From Tepidanaerobacter sp. GT38 (GTDB lineage Bacteria; Bacillota; Thermosediminibacteria; Thermosediminibacterales; Tepidanaerobacteraceae), in the NCBI RefSeq assembly GCF_021991635.1, contig NZ_JAFFJA010000003.1:1-64000 (forward strand): DNA of 64,000 nucleotides, written 5' to 3'. The notes beneath the pieces are model-generated. The model was not told the origin of the DNA, did not search any database, and worked only from the letters and a program-made list of their open reading frames with translations. This document shows positions 8,797 to 16,296 of the stretch, one piece after another. Numbering within the stretch: the first letter of the stretch is position 1; each line of letters starts with the position of its first letter. The translations under genes and the position numbers were made by a program.

Positions 8797-9217
8797 CTAA
8801 AATCACCTCGCTCTTAATAAGACTATAAGCATACTCTGCCTGCTGAAATGGATCATCGTATAGATTATCCGGCATTGAAGCATGAAACTTAAAATTCAGG
8901 CATTTCTTTTCATTTCCTTTATGTTCATAAATCCTGCCAAGCGCCTCAGCTCGCCTGCGTCTTTCCAGTTGTGCTTTTTCAAATGTGTCCTTGCTGATAA
9001 TTGGCGGATAAAATTTATCCTCAACATACCGTTTATCTGAAAGCATTCTTGCAACAGATGTGTGGTAACGCTTAATACCTGCTTTTTGTGCCGCTTCGCT
9101 TAAAGAAAGCCCTGAAAGATAAGCCTCAAATAGTTTCTTAATTTTAACTGCTTCCTCTTCATTAATTACAGCCCTGCCGTTTTGAATGTTATATCCAAAA
9201 GGTATATGGCTCATCAT
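8759..9217 (-). CDS. Recombinase-domain-only protein
   Basis: About 152 residues. It begins within the last bases of the right-hand recombinase and its end overlaps the start of the left-hand one. It opens with [20 protein letters not shown], which is how the DNA-binding recombinase domain of large serine recombinases begins. It continues with helices resembling that domain, but has no resolvase catalytic domain, no nucleophile serine and no zinc ribbon. It may be an accessory DNA-binding subunit or directionality factor. It is compact and in phase with its neighbours, so I treat it as a real gene and not debris. The exact ATG (9217 or 9214) is uncertain. Confidence 0.75.
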   Translation of the reverse strand: MMSHIPFGYNIQNGRAVINEEEAVKIKKLFEAYLSGLSLSEAAQKAGIKRYHTSVARMLSDKRYVEDKFYPPIISKDTFEKAQLERRRRAEALGRIYEHKGNEKKCLNFKFHASMPDNLYDDPFQQAEYAYSLIKSEVILDDNQECYGNSCP

Positions 9218-10791
9218 TTCACCAGCCTTTCTCTTAAGTTCAACCCGCATTTCATTTTGAAACCTATTTCCTCCTGTGAAAACACAATGATTTCTTCAAT
9301 AAAGTTCTCAAATATATCGCTATCAAATGCATCAATCTGCTTTTCAGCTTTCGTTGCAAATTTAAGAAGCTTCTCAACCTCAACAAGGATAGTCTGACTC
9401 CCATCGATTGCGCGTTTTATGGCTTCTTTTTGTTCTTTTAATATGGCTGCTTCTTTAAGCAGCTCATTTTTTTGTGTATTAAAAAGAGCGGGTTCCAGGT
9501 ATCCTTTGGCCATAAGTCCCATAATCACCTGAACTCGCTCTGTATTTTCTTTGATTTTAGTTTCCAGTTCCTGAATCTTAGTTATGTTATCTGAGTAATT
9601 TGTCTTCTTTAAGCTTTGTAGCAATGGTCTTAGAATGAATTTATGACCGAAAATAAGCTTATTGATCATTACAACGAAGGCCTGATGGATTGCATCCTCT
9701 CTGACAAACTTCATGGAACAGCTTGATGCGTCCTTTATATGCTTTGTGCAGCACCATGCAATATATTTACGGTTACCGCTGCCATGAATTCGACGCTTAA
9801 AACTGCTGCCACATTCTGCGCATCTGATTTTCCCAGAGAAAGGGTAGCGTTTTTGATACTTACTGCTTCCCTTAATTACACCTTTTTCTTTTCCTCTTTG
9901 CTTTAATATCTCTTGGGCGGCTTCAAATTCCTTATGGGATATAATGGCTTCATGATGATCTTTTATCATGTATTGATCTTTTTCCCCATGATTATAATGC
10001 CGCTTAAAATTCTCATCTGTATAGGTTTTTTGCAGAAGGACATCCCCAGTATATTTTTCATTGCTTAAAATGCCGCGGATAGTTGCCGCTGTCCAATGCG
10101 AACCTCTCTTTGTTGGGATTTTATCGGAATTTTGCCCATCTGCAATTTTCTGTGTGCCTTTACCGGCCAAGACTTCGGAAAAAATCCGCTTTACGATTTC
10201 AGCCTGTTCTTTATTGATAAATAGCTTTCTATCCACATAATCGTAACCATAGGGAGGATACGAAATTTTGTATGTTCCGTTTTGGAACCTACGTCTGATA
10301 GACCACTTACTATTTTCTGCAATGGATAAGGATTCGTTTTCTGCAAGACTGCTCAGAATTGTCAGCACCAATTCGCCTTCCATGCGCTGTGTGTTTATAT
10401 TCTCTTTCTCGAAATAGATGAAAACACTGAGATCGGTAAGTTTTCTCACCATCTCAATACAGTCGGTTGTGTTTCTGGTAAATCTGCTGACTGACTTGGT
10501 TATAATAAAGTCAATTTTCTTGTTTTCACAATCTGCAAGCAGCCTTAATAGTCCAGTTCGGTTTTCCTTTTTTGTACCTGAAATGCCTTCATCATAGTAA
10601 ATCCCTGCAAATTCCCAATCAGGATTTGCTCTTATATAGGATTCATAATGGTCTTTTTGCGCTTCCAGGCTTGCCATTTGCTCATCACTATCGGTTGAAA
10701 CCCTGCAATAAGCTGCCACTCTTACCTTTGGTTTGAAAGCTTGGAGAGCATTGTTTCCATCAATCCTTGTTACCTTTCTCACTGTTTTCAC
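9214..10791 (-). CDS. Large serine recombinase B
   Basis: Second 525-residue large serine recombinase. It has the catalytic serine in [13 protein letters not shown], the conserved ITKSVSRFTRNTTD segment, a recombinase domain with SYPPYGYDYVDRK, a zinc ribbon (CAEC, then CC, later C) and a long coiled coil at about residues 390-470. It shares domain order and length with recombinase A but is clearly diverged, so this is an old duplication or a two-recombinase system in the style of CcrA/CcrB. It is translationally coupled to the recombinase-domain-only protein downstream. Confidence 0.92.
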   Translation of the reverse strand: MKTVRKVTRIDGNNALQAFKPKVRVAAYCRVSTDSDEQMASLEAQKDHYESYIRANPDWEFAGIYYDEGISGTKKENRTGLLRLLADCENKKIDFIITKSVSRFTRNTTDCIEMVRKLTDLSVFIYFEKENINTQRMEGELVLTILSSLAENESLSIAENSKWSIRRRFQNGTYKISYPPYGYDYVDRKLFINKEQAEIVKRIFSEVLAGKGTQKIADGQNSDKIPTKRGSHWTAATIRGILSNEKYTGDVLLQKTYTDENFKRHYNHGEKDQYMIKDHHEAIISHKEFEAAQEILKQRGKEKGVIKGSSKYQKRYPFSGKIRCAECGSSFKRRIHGSGNRKYIAWCCTKHIKDASSCSMKFVREDAIHQAFVVMINKLIFGHKFILRPLLQSLKKTNYSDNITKIQELETKIKENTERVQVIMGLMAKGYLEPALFNTQKNELLKEAAILKEQKEAIKRAIDGSQTILVEVEKLLKFATKAEKQIDAFDSDIFENFIEEIIVFSQEEIGFKMKCGLNLRERLVK

Positions 10792-10843
10792 CTCCTTTGG
10801 GCATGTGACATGTTACCTCTGTGTGCCGCTAATAGCAAGCCAA

Positions 10844-11062
10844 TTAGGCCATAAGCTGTGCATACATCGGCGAGAAAGTTTTGCGGTTCAATTTGTCGAT
10901 TTTGTTGAATTCTTCTTCTGAAATCAGTCCCGCCTTAAGCATCCTCTGCAGAATTTTGTATGCCCGCCAGTAATCAACCTCTCTTTGAAGTTCCTCCTGC
11001 GTTATCTTTGTATAGTTCGTTTCCTGCGGGTTATATGGTATATGATTAGCCGTCTCTATCAT
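10844..11062 (-). CDS. SHOCT-like small protein of the recombinase operon
   Basis: A 72-residue protein whose middle reads ILQRMLKAGLISEEEFNKIDKL, the pattern of the short C-terminal SHOCT motif. Small SHOCT-like proteins are common directly upstream of clustered phage serine recombinases in Clostridia. It could help oligomerise or regulate them, but no activity can be read from the sequence. An AGGAGGTG site precedes the ATG. It follows the lysin terminator, so it heads the recombinase operon. Confidence 0.65.
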   Translation of the reverse strand: MIETANHIPYNPQETNYTKITQEELQREVDYWRAYKILQRMLKAGLISEEEFNKIDKLNRKTFSPMYAQLMA

Positions 11063-11080
11063 TCAAGAAAGCACCTCCTA

Positions 11081-11113
11081 TAAAAACTTAGGACAGCCTC
11101 GACTGGCTGTCCT
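11081..11113 (-). terminator. Terminator after the endolysin
   Basis: On the minus strand AGGACAGCC and GGCTGTCCT form a perfect 9-bp stem around AGTCGA, followed by AAGTTTTTA. It closes the late operon and isolates the recombinase operon. Confidence 0.85.
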
Positions 11114-11119
11114 TTATCA

Positions 11120-12124
11120 TTATTCCGGCAATTTGAGAACTTGTCCGGGGTAAATAGTATCTGAAGTCAGGCCATTGAGTTTCTTAATCTCCGGATATCT
11201 TGTTCCTCTACCGAGTTCTTTTTCCGCTATTCTCCATAAGGTGTCGCCTTTTTGCACTGTATAAGTTCTATTGCCCTTGTTATCAGGAAGGCTGTTTACA
11301 ATTACAAGGTTTTCTTTTGCTACCCAAGTGTTTATACCTGCAATCTCTTGACTGCCGGATTTCTTAACCTTTTTGCCAAGCAAAATACATTCTTTGCCGC
11401 CTTTTATGACCGGCTTGCCTTTGTATAAAGTCTGCGTGACCCTGTGGTAATAGTCATTTTTAACCCACGTTGGAACTTCCACACTGCCGGGGTAGTAATT
11501 CTTTACACTGTCCTTAAACTCCACCATATCTCCAATTCCAATATCAGTATTGGTATCTGTACTGTTCTCCAGCGCTTTTTTTACTGCTTTTCGGAAAGTG
11601 TCCATATTCTCCCCATGCTTGGGGAACCAGTGCATCACATCAGCATGGTTGCTGGCAATACCGAGCTTGTATCCTTCGGAGTGGCAGATGATGTCATTCT
11701 CGTCAAGTCCGTACTCCCTGCAGAGCATAACGCAGAGTTCAACCGCATTCTGCCACGCTTTAAAGAAATAATCTTCCTGCTTTGCTGCATCATAACCCAC
11801 CATCACCGACCCGGATTTATACGAAAACCCGGCAGGCTCACAGATTTCAAAGCCAATATGGGTATTGTTGGCGGATCCTCCTGCATGCCAGCCGCGATGA
11901 TTCCAAGGCAGGTATTGCCAAACCTCTTTATCGTCTACAAAAGCATGTACACATACCTGCCTGTTTATTTCACCGGCTTTGTAAGATTTGTTCCAACGGG
12001 AAAACCACTCAGCCGCCATTACACCCGGCACAGCTGTCGAATGTACCATGATTCCTTTAGGCGTGATTTTGCGGCCTGCTGTATAGCAATCGTTTCGCGT
12101 CATGTATTTTGTAAAAAGCTTCAT
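11120..12124 (-). CDS. Phage endolysin: N-acetylmuramoyl-L-alanine amidase with LysM
   Basis: A 334-residue cell-wall hydrolase that would cut peptidoglycan at the end of the lytic cycle. The N-terminal 170 residues are an Amidase_2/PGRP domain: the zinc-binding pattern includes the histidine in [11 protein letters not shown], one in WHAGG and a later one in [11 protein letters not shown] linker with an SH3-like segment (about 195-275) follows. The last 45 residues are a LysM repeat ([19 protein letters not shown] to LPE). It overlaps the holin by 4 bases. It looks intact. Confidence 0.9.
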   Translation of the reverse strand: MKLFTKYMTRNDCYTAGRKITPKGIMVHSTAVPGVMAAEWFSRWNKSYKAGEINRQVCVHAFVDDKEVWQYLPWNHRGWHAGGSANNTHIGFEICEPAGFSYKSGSVMVGYDAAKQEDYFFKAWQNAVELCVMLCREYGLDENDIICHSEGYKLGIASNHADVMHWFPKHGENMDTFRKAVKKALENSTDTNTDIGIGDMVEFKDSVKNYYPGSVEVPTWVKNDYYHRVTQTLYKGKPVIKGGKECILLGKKVKKSGSQEIAGINTWVAKENLVIVNSLPDNKGNRTYTVQKGDTLWRIAEKELGRGTRYPEIKKLNGLTSDTIYPGQVLKLPE

Positions 12125-12539
12125 TTCTTTTCATCCTCCTCATTTGAGCGGCCATGCAGTTGTTCCAGCGCGTTCTTCAGCTTTTCAGGAATGGGCAGTC
12201 CTATATGTGCTGCATTTTCAAGAATTGAAATGCCCTCGTTACTCAGGTAAAAGAAAATCACCCCTGTCCGGATTGCCCCGCCGTTGCCGAGCACCTGGCT
12301 GTCGATGATGTGTCCCACACCCACAAGTACAAAAATAAGCACCTTCTTAAAGATGCCCTTGGCACCGACTTCACTCGAAAGCTTTTTGTCTACAATGGCA
12401 CACATCACGCCGGTCACATAGTCAATGACCACAAAAGCGATGAGCGCATATAAAAATCCTCCAGCCCTCCAAGAAACCAGCCAAGAAATCCGCCAATAGC
12501 AGTAAAAACCGCCTGCGCCCAGTTCCATACCGTTTTCAT
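12121..12539 (-). pseudogene. Phage holin (phi LC3 / toxin-secretion family), frameshifted
   Basis: The membrane protein that should release the endolysin. Starting from the ATG at 12539, which has GGAGG 9 bases upstream, the frame gives MKTVWNWAQAVFTAIGGFLG and runs for about 30 codons. The typical remainder, GGFLYALIAFVVIDYVTG and onward, lies one frame over. A single base missing around 12458-12461 (CTGGAGGATT) accounts for the break. The rest of the protein, to ENAAHIGLPIP, is normal for the family. Unless a shorter downstream start works, this holin is dead. Confidence 0.8.
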
Positions 12540-12574
12540 TGTCTTAAACCTCCGTTCAACTTGAATTTTGCATA

Positions 12575-12606
12575 TAGAAAAGCGCCCTGCCTTAAAGCAA
12601 AGCGCT
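12575..12606 (-). terminator. Probable terminator upstream of the holin
   Basis: On the minus strand AGCGC (12602-12606) pairs with GCGCT (12581-12585), with inner GC pairs, followed by TTTTC. It lies after the glycosidase gene and would reduce read-through into the lysis genes. Confidence 0.45.
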
Positions 12607-12626
12607 GAATATATAAAACTTTTAAC

Positions 12627-15095
12627 CTATATTTGCTTCGGAAGCGCCTCCCACAACCGCATATCCTCCTGCCCAAGAGACCAGATGGCTATACCTCGCA
12701 GTTTCCACCGATAAGCCTCTTCATTTGCCCAGTAAACTAGGCTGTCCACATCCTGATAATACAGAATAGAAAAACCATCTGCATCTCCGAGGAAGAGACG
12801 GGATATCCAGATATTGATGTCTTTCGGTATAATCTTTACTTTATAGTCATTACCGCAAGAAAGAGCCAAAAGTTGTGAGTGGAAGAAGTCATAGTCCATC
12901 GAAATGTCCTCACTGCGAGTTATCGATTCTTCCACATCGTTATTTACTGAAAACACCTGAAATTCATCATCCCACGTGACACCAGTGCGAGCAAGCCTGC
13001 CAAAGCTGGTTATAGTTCCATCCGGGAGTTCCACATCAAAACGCTCGTATGGTTCATATACCCATGCATCGCCCAGTCTCAGTAGCTCGGATACCGTCCG
13101 GTTGTCCGAGCTGTACCCTGCATAACCACTACCACCGTTTACATTCACTGTGAAACGCAGGGTTGAAGCTGCACCTGAATATACTCTTACCTTATTGCCG
13201 CGTTTTCGCATCTCTATAGTATACATATTCGGATTAGCACGAAGATCGGCATCTGCAGTTTTTGAGAAACTGGTGGAGTAGCTACCAAGCAAGGAATTAC
13301 CTTGATAAATCTCGACTCTTTGCGTGTCATAATTTAAGCAGCAGAAAATATCTCCAAGGAACACCCCAGCCCGTCCACTGCTATTTTGAGGGAAAGCCAG
13401 CCTTGCCCGGATATGAACATCGGAAAACCCGTCGTATTTCCATGCAAGTTTGCCATATCCCTCGAGCTGGGAATATGGGCGACTTTCTGTGCTGTCTGGC
13501 TCTTGCCAAACATCCCATTCGCCGTCCAACACAGTCAAGTAATTTTCAGGCAGGATGTTCCTGTCCCGAAAATCCTCATACCAAATAAGCGCCGAGTCGG
13601 GTTTTCTTCGCAACATTTCAAAGGTCAGTTTAAAACCTCGATCCGGCTCAACCATCACACCATTTACATCCTTGAACCGACGAGGAGAGAGCATAAAGCT
13701 GGCTTCACCGGCAAAGGGATACTCCGAAAATCCACTGCAAACCCTAAAACCGTAAAACTGGACTCCCGGCACACCACCGCTTATGCTGACAGCATGCGTT
13801 CCCTCTTGGAGAAATACACCTTTTGCAAGTGTCAACCAGCAAAGCCTTCTCCAGTATGGCCACCATAAACGGTTCTCGCTGAAAGTCTTTGATTCACCAT
13901 CAAGGGAAACGATAATCGCATTTTTGTCCCAGTAAGGAAAGCAAAGCTGTACTGCAATATCGTAATATCCCGCTTCTCTTATCTCAAAACGGTACTCTGC
14001 TGACGCCTGGTCATCTCCAAGTGAGGCCATCTCATCAGTAATAATGACATTTCCTTCGTATTCATCCGGAACTCCGTTCCTGTCAATATAAATGGTTCCG
14101 AACTCCGCTTTCTGCTCCTTGCCATAGCTTGTCAAATATCTTCGCCTGTTATAAACCCCTTTTAGCAGCGGATATTCCCAGGATATAGCATCCCACCCTT
14201 CCATATAGTCATATACATGAGGAAGAGCCCAAGGTACTTTGTTATAGTCATCCCAGTAAGCCACAATTGGAATAAACGGCTGGGGCGGTGCATCGCCTGT
14301 GAAATTGTAAACCCCAGTCATCCAGTATTTTGCCGCATAGTAGGTATTAGACACCCCTCGATAGGTTATTCCAAGGTTTTCAGGTGTATCATGAATCCTC
14401 CAGTTCCAGCCATAAGCAGGCAAACCCATGAATATCTTATCGGGTGACATAACGGAAACAGCATAATCATATATGCCCTCAAGCCAGTCACGAGGAGATA
14501 CTGGGCCGGGAGCAGAGCCCGCCCATGCCATGCCATAGCTCATGATGGCGGCGGTATCGCAATAGTCGTTAAGATCGGCATAAACACACCAGTTTTCACC
14601 GCCCACCGAGCCTTGAACGCCGGTCATACCAGGCAGGCAGATGTTGACAAGCTTTGTTGCATCATAAGACTTAACTGTATTGTATATATCCCTAAATAGT
14701 GCATTCGCCGCATCCTTGTTTTCATAACCGCCGCCGCGCTCCAGGTCAATATCTACCCCAGCGCACCATGGATACTTGTTCATTATTCGGATGATTTCAG
14801 TGAGAAACTTATCCTTTGCACCGTTTTCGTTGTTGCGAAGTGCAGTAAAAATATTGGCTATTCCATGATTCATAATAGTGAGCAGCCACTTAATGTGCGG
14901 CCATTTCTGAATATACGGAAGCATGCTGCTGATGCTGGTACCGGTTTCAGTGATTGTGCCTGTTGCGTCAACCTCAAAAGTAAAAATGCCTACCGTATCA
15001 AAGCGGTCGCCGTAGTCTCTAAGTGCTTCATACATTCGGGCATTACCCATAAAACTCCACACCATGCAACGTTTGCCTTTTAAGAAATCCCTCAC
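12627..15095 (-). CDS. Tail-associated glycoside hydrolase family 18 protein
   Basis: An 822-residue phage structural enzyme, likely at the tail tip to degrade cell-wall glycan on entry. Residues 1-300 are a GH18 barrel with the catalytic motif GVDIDLE and the later segments AAIMSYGMAW and KIFMGLPAYGWNW. A long beta-rich stretch (about 320-740) resembles carbohydrate-binding modules. The last 60 residues (YYQDVDSLVYWANEEAYRWK, then GIAIWSLGQED) look like the closing strands of a GH18 barrel. It starts at GTG, overlapping the corrected stop of the upstream tail gene as GTGA. Confidence 0.8.
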   Translation of the reverse strand: MRDFLKGKRCMVWSFMGNARMYEALRDYGDRFDTVGIFTFEVDATGTITETGTSISSMLPYIQKWPHIKWLLTIMNHGIANIFTALRNNENGAKDKFLTEIIRIMNKYPWCAGVDIDLERGGGYENKDAANALFRDIYNTVKSYDATKLVNICLPGMTGVQGSVGGENWCVYADLNDYCDTAAIMSYGMAWAGSAPGPVSPRDWLEGIYDYAVSVMSPDKIFMGLPAYGWNWRIHDTPENLGITYRGVSNTYYAAKYWMTGVYNFTGDAPPQPFIPIVAYWDDYNKVPWALPHVYDYMEGWDAISWEYPLLKGVYNRRRYLTSYGKEQKAEFGTIYIDRNGVPDEYEGNVIITDEMASLGDDQASAEYRFEIREAGYYDIAVQLCFPYWDKNAIIVSLDGESKTFSENRLWWPYWRRLCWLTLAKGVFLQEGTHAVSISGGVPGVQFYGFRVCSGFSEYPFAGEASFMLSPRRFKDVNGVMVEPDRGFKLTFEMLRRKPDSALIWYEDFRDRNILPENYLTVLDGEWDVWQEPDSTESRPYSQLEGYGKLAWKYDGFSDVHIRARLAFPQNSSGRAGVFLGDIFCCLNYDTQRVEIYQGNSLLGSYSTSFSKTADADLRANPNMYTIEMRKRGNKVRVYSGAASTLRFTVNVNGGSGYAGYSSDNRTVSELLRLGDAWVYEPYERFDVELPDGTITSFGRLARTGVTWDDEFQVFSVNNDVEESITRSEDISMDYDFFHSQLLALSCGNDYKVKIIPKDINIWISRLFLGDADGFSILYYQDVDSLVYWANEEAYRWKLRGIAIWSLGQEDMRLWEALPKQI

Positions 15096-15675
15096 AACCG
15101 GTCACCGCCTTCCTGCATCTCCTGAAATTCAAAGAGCACCCGCGCCGATTTTCTCTCTTCCAGTTTCACTGTATGTTTGCTGTCCCATGCCGCAGAATAT
15201 TGATAAAACCCATCCTTAGGAGTCTGACTCCGTTTTTTAGGCATTGGCGGGTGGAAGCCTTGAGTGTCAGCTCATCGCCTGCATTAACCGGGTCAAGAAA
15301 CTTTACCTTATGCGCGCCCATACCTTGGGATATTTCAATACTTCCTGCGGCCATATACTGTATAGGATAGATATAGCAGTCAAGACCAGCAGAAGTTTTA
15401 CCCAGGTTGAATAAAATTACAGTCTCCGCTGTTCGCACCACACCGTTATAATGCCGGGGCGGAACTGGCTGCCCGTTTTCCTGCATTTTCGTTAACATTT
15501 TGCTCGTGTGGACGGTATAGCCCGTCAACTGATCTCCATCCTGAAGCTGCAGGTCGGTGAAATATATAGTTCCGGTACAATCTGTGATCATCAGACGAAC
15601 TGTGATACTGACCACGCGCATTTCTTTCTTAATCATTAACGTTTCTGCGAACCTGATAAAGCTGTTTTTTGCCAT
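15092..15675 (-). pseudogene. Tail accessory protein, frameshifted near its end
   Basis: Starts at the ATG 15675, with GGAG upstream. It carries VVSITVRLMITDCTGTIYFT, close to the neighbouring 64-residue protein, and continues to about codon 152. There the frame runs into a stop at 15166. One frame over, the protein continues KDGFYQYSAAWDSKHTVKLE to a stop at 15092, overlapping the next start by 4 bases exactly as an intact operon would. Loss of one C at 15218-15222 (CTCCCT to CTCCT) explains it. Role: a minor tail or baseplate component, inferred from position only. Confidence 0.75.
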
Positions 15676-15695
15676 CGTCAACACTCCAGATAAAA

Positions 15696-15719
15696 TAAAA
15701 AAGACCGCTGATGCGATCT
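15696..15719 (-). terminator. Terminator of the small inserted cassette
   Basis: On the minus strand AGATCGC and GCGGTCT pair around ATCA and are followed by TTTTTT. It ends the transcript of the 92-codon gene. Confidence 0.75.
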
Positions 15720-15754
15720 CTTATAACAAAACTGGATTAATTTTTTACAATGCC

Positions 15755-16033
15755 TTATTCTTTAGGAGTTATATTATTTAAAGCTTCTATTAAATCTTCT
15801 CTCGTTACAATCATTTGACATATCTTTTTTGATGCTTTCCCATCTTCAGTAGGCGTCGCCATTACATCCAGAGTAATGAATTCGCCACCTTGTAACATCG
15901 ATGAGTTTTTGTAAAACTTTAAATACCTCCCAGAGATTTGACATTCTACATGCAATGGTCCAAGGGAGTTTTTTCGGCGTTGTGAATATGTTATTGGAAA
16001 CTGTTTAATTTTATTATTATCCAACTTCGGCAC
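15755..16033 (-). CDS. Unknown 92-residue protein, moron-like cassette
   Basis: I do not recognise this protein. It is basic at the N-terminus, with a beta-rich middle (VECQISGRYLKFYKNSS, GGEFITLDVMATP) and a C-terminal helix MIVTREDLIEALNNI. The start is either GTG at 16033 or TTG at 16024. It interrupts two related tail genes, has its own extended -10 promoter upstream and its own terminator downstream, and is AT-richer than its neighbours. That is the layout of a moron, a gene added to a phage and expressed in the lysogen. An immunity or host-interaction role is possible but unproven. Confidence 0.65.
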   Translation of the reverse strand: MPKLDNNKIKQFPITYSQRRKNSLGPLHVECQISGRYLKFYKNSSMLQGGEFITLDVMATPTEDGKASKKICQMIVTREDLIEALNNITPKE

Positions 16034-16060
16034 ATCCTTTCAAAGATATAAATCAAACAA

Positions 16061-16069
16061 ATTATACCA
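16061..16069 (-). promoter_or_regulatory. Extended -10 promoter of the moron-like gene
   Basis: TGGTATAAT on the minus strand is an extended -10 element (TGnTATAAT), about 28 bases before the first possible start codon, in AT-rich DNA between two tail genes. Confidence 0.6.
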
Positions 16070-16091
16070 TATTAATACCTCCTGCTCCTAT

Positions 16092-16286
16092 TTATCCGTC
16101 TAATGTCCACTGTATTTCGCATACATGCCCGATCCATCCGGTGGAAACCGAACCGCCCTGAAGCAATAAGTCTGTAAAGTACACTGTGCCGGTGCAGTCA
16201 GTGACGCACAGCCTGATGGTGATAGATTTGACTCTGCTGATACTTTTGGGAGAAATACTGTGTGCAATCTGATTGAAATATGCCAT
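16092..16286 (-). CDS. Small tail protein
   Basis: A 64-residue protein (ATG at 16286 with GAGGGTGATG upstream). Its core VKSITIRLCVTDCTGTVYFT closely matches the N-terminal part of the tail protein at 15.1-15.7 kb (VVSITVRLMITDCTGTIYFT), so the two are paralogues, with this one lacking the C-terminal part. It ends cleanly at TWTLDG-like residues and is probably complete. Position after the tail spike suggests a baseplate or tail-tip accessory role. Confidence 0.65.
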   Translation of the reverse strand: MAYFNQIAHSISPKSISRVKSITIRLCVTDCTGTVYFTDLLLQGGSVSTGWIGHVCEIQWTLDG

Positions 16287-16296
16287 ATCATCACCC

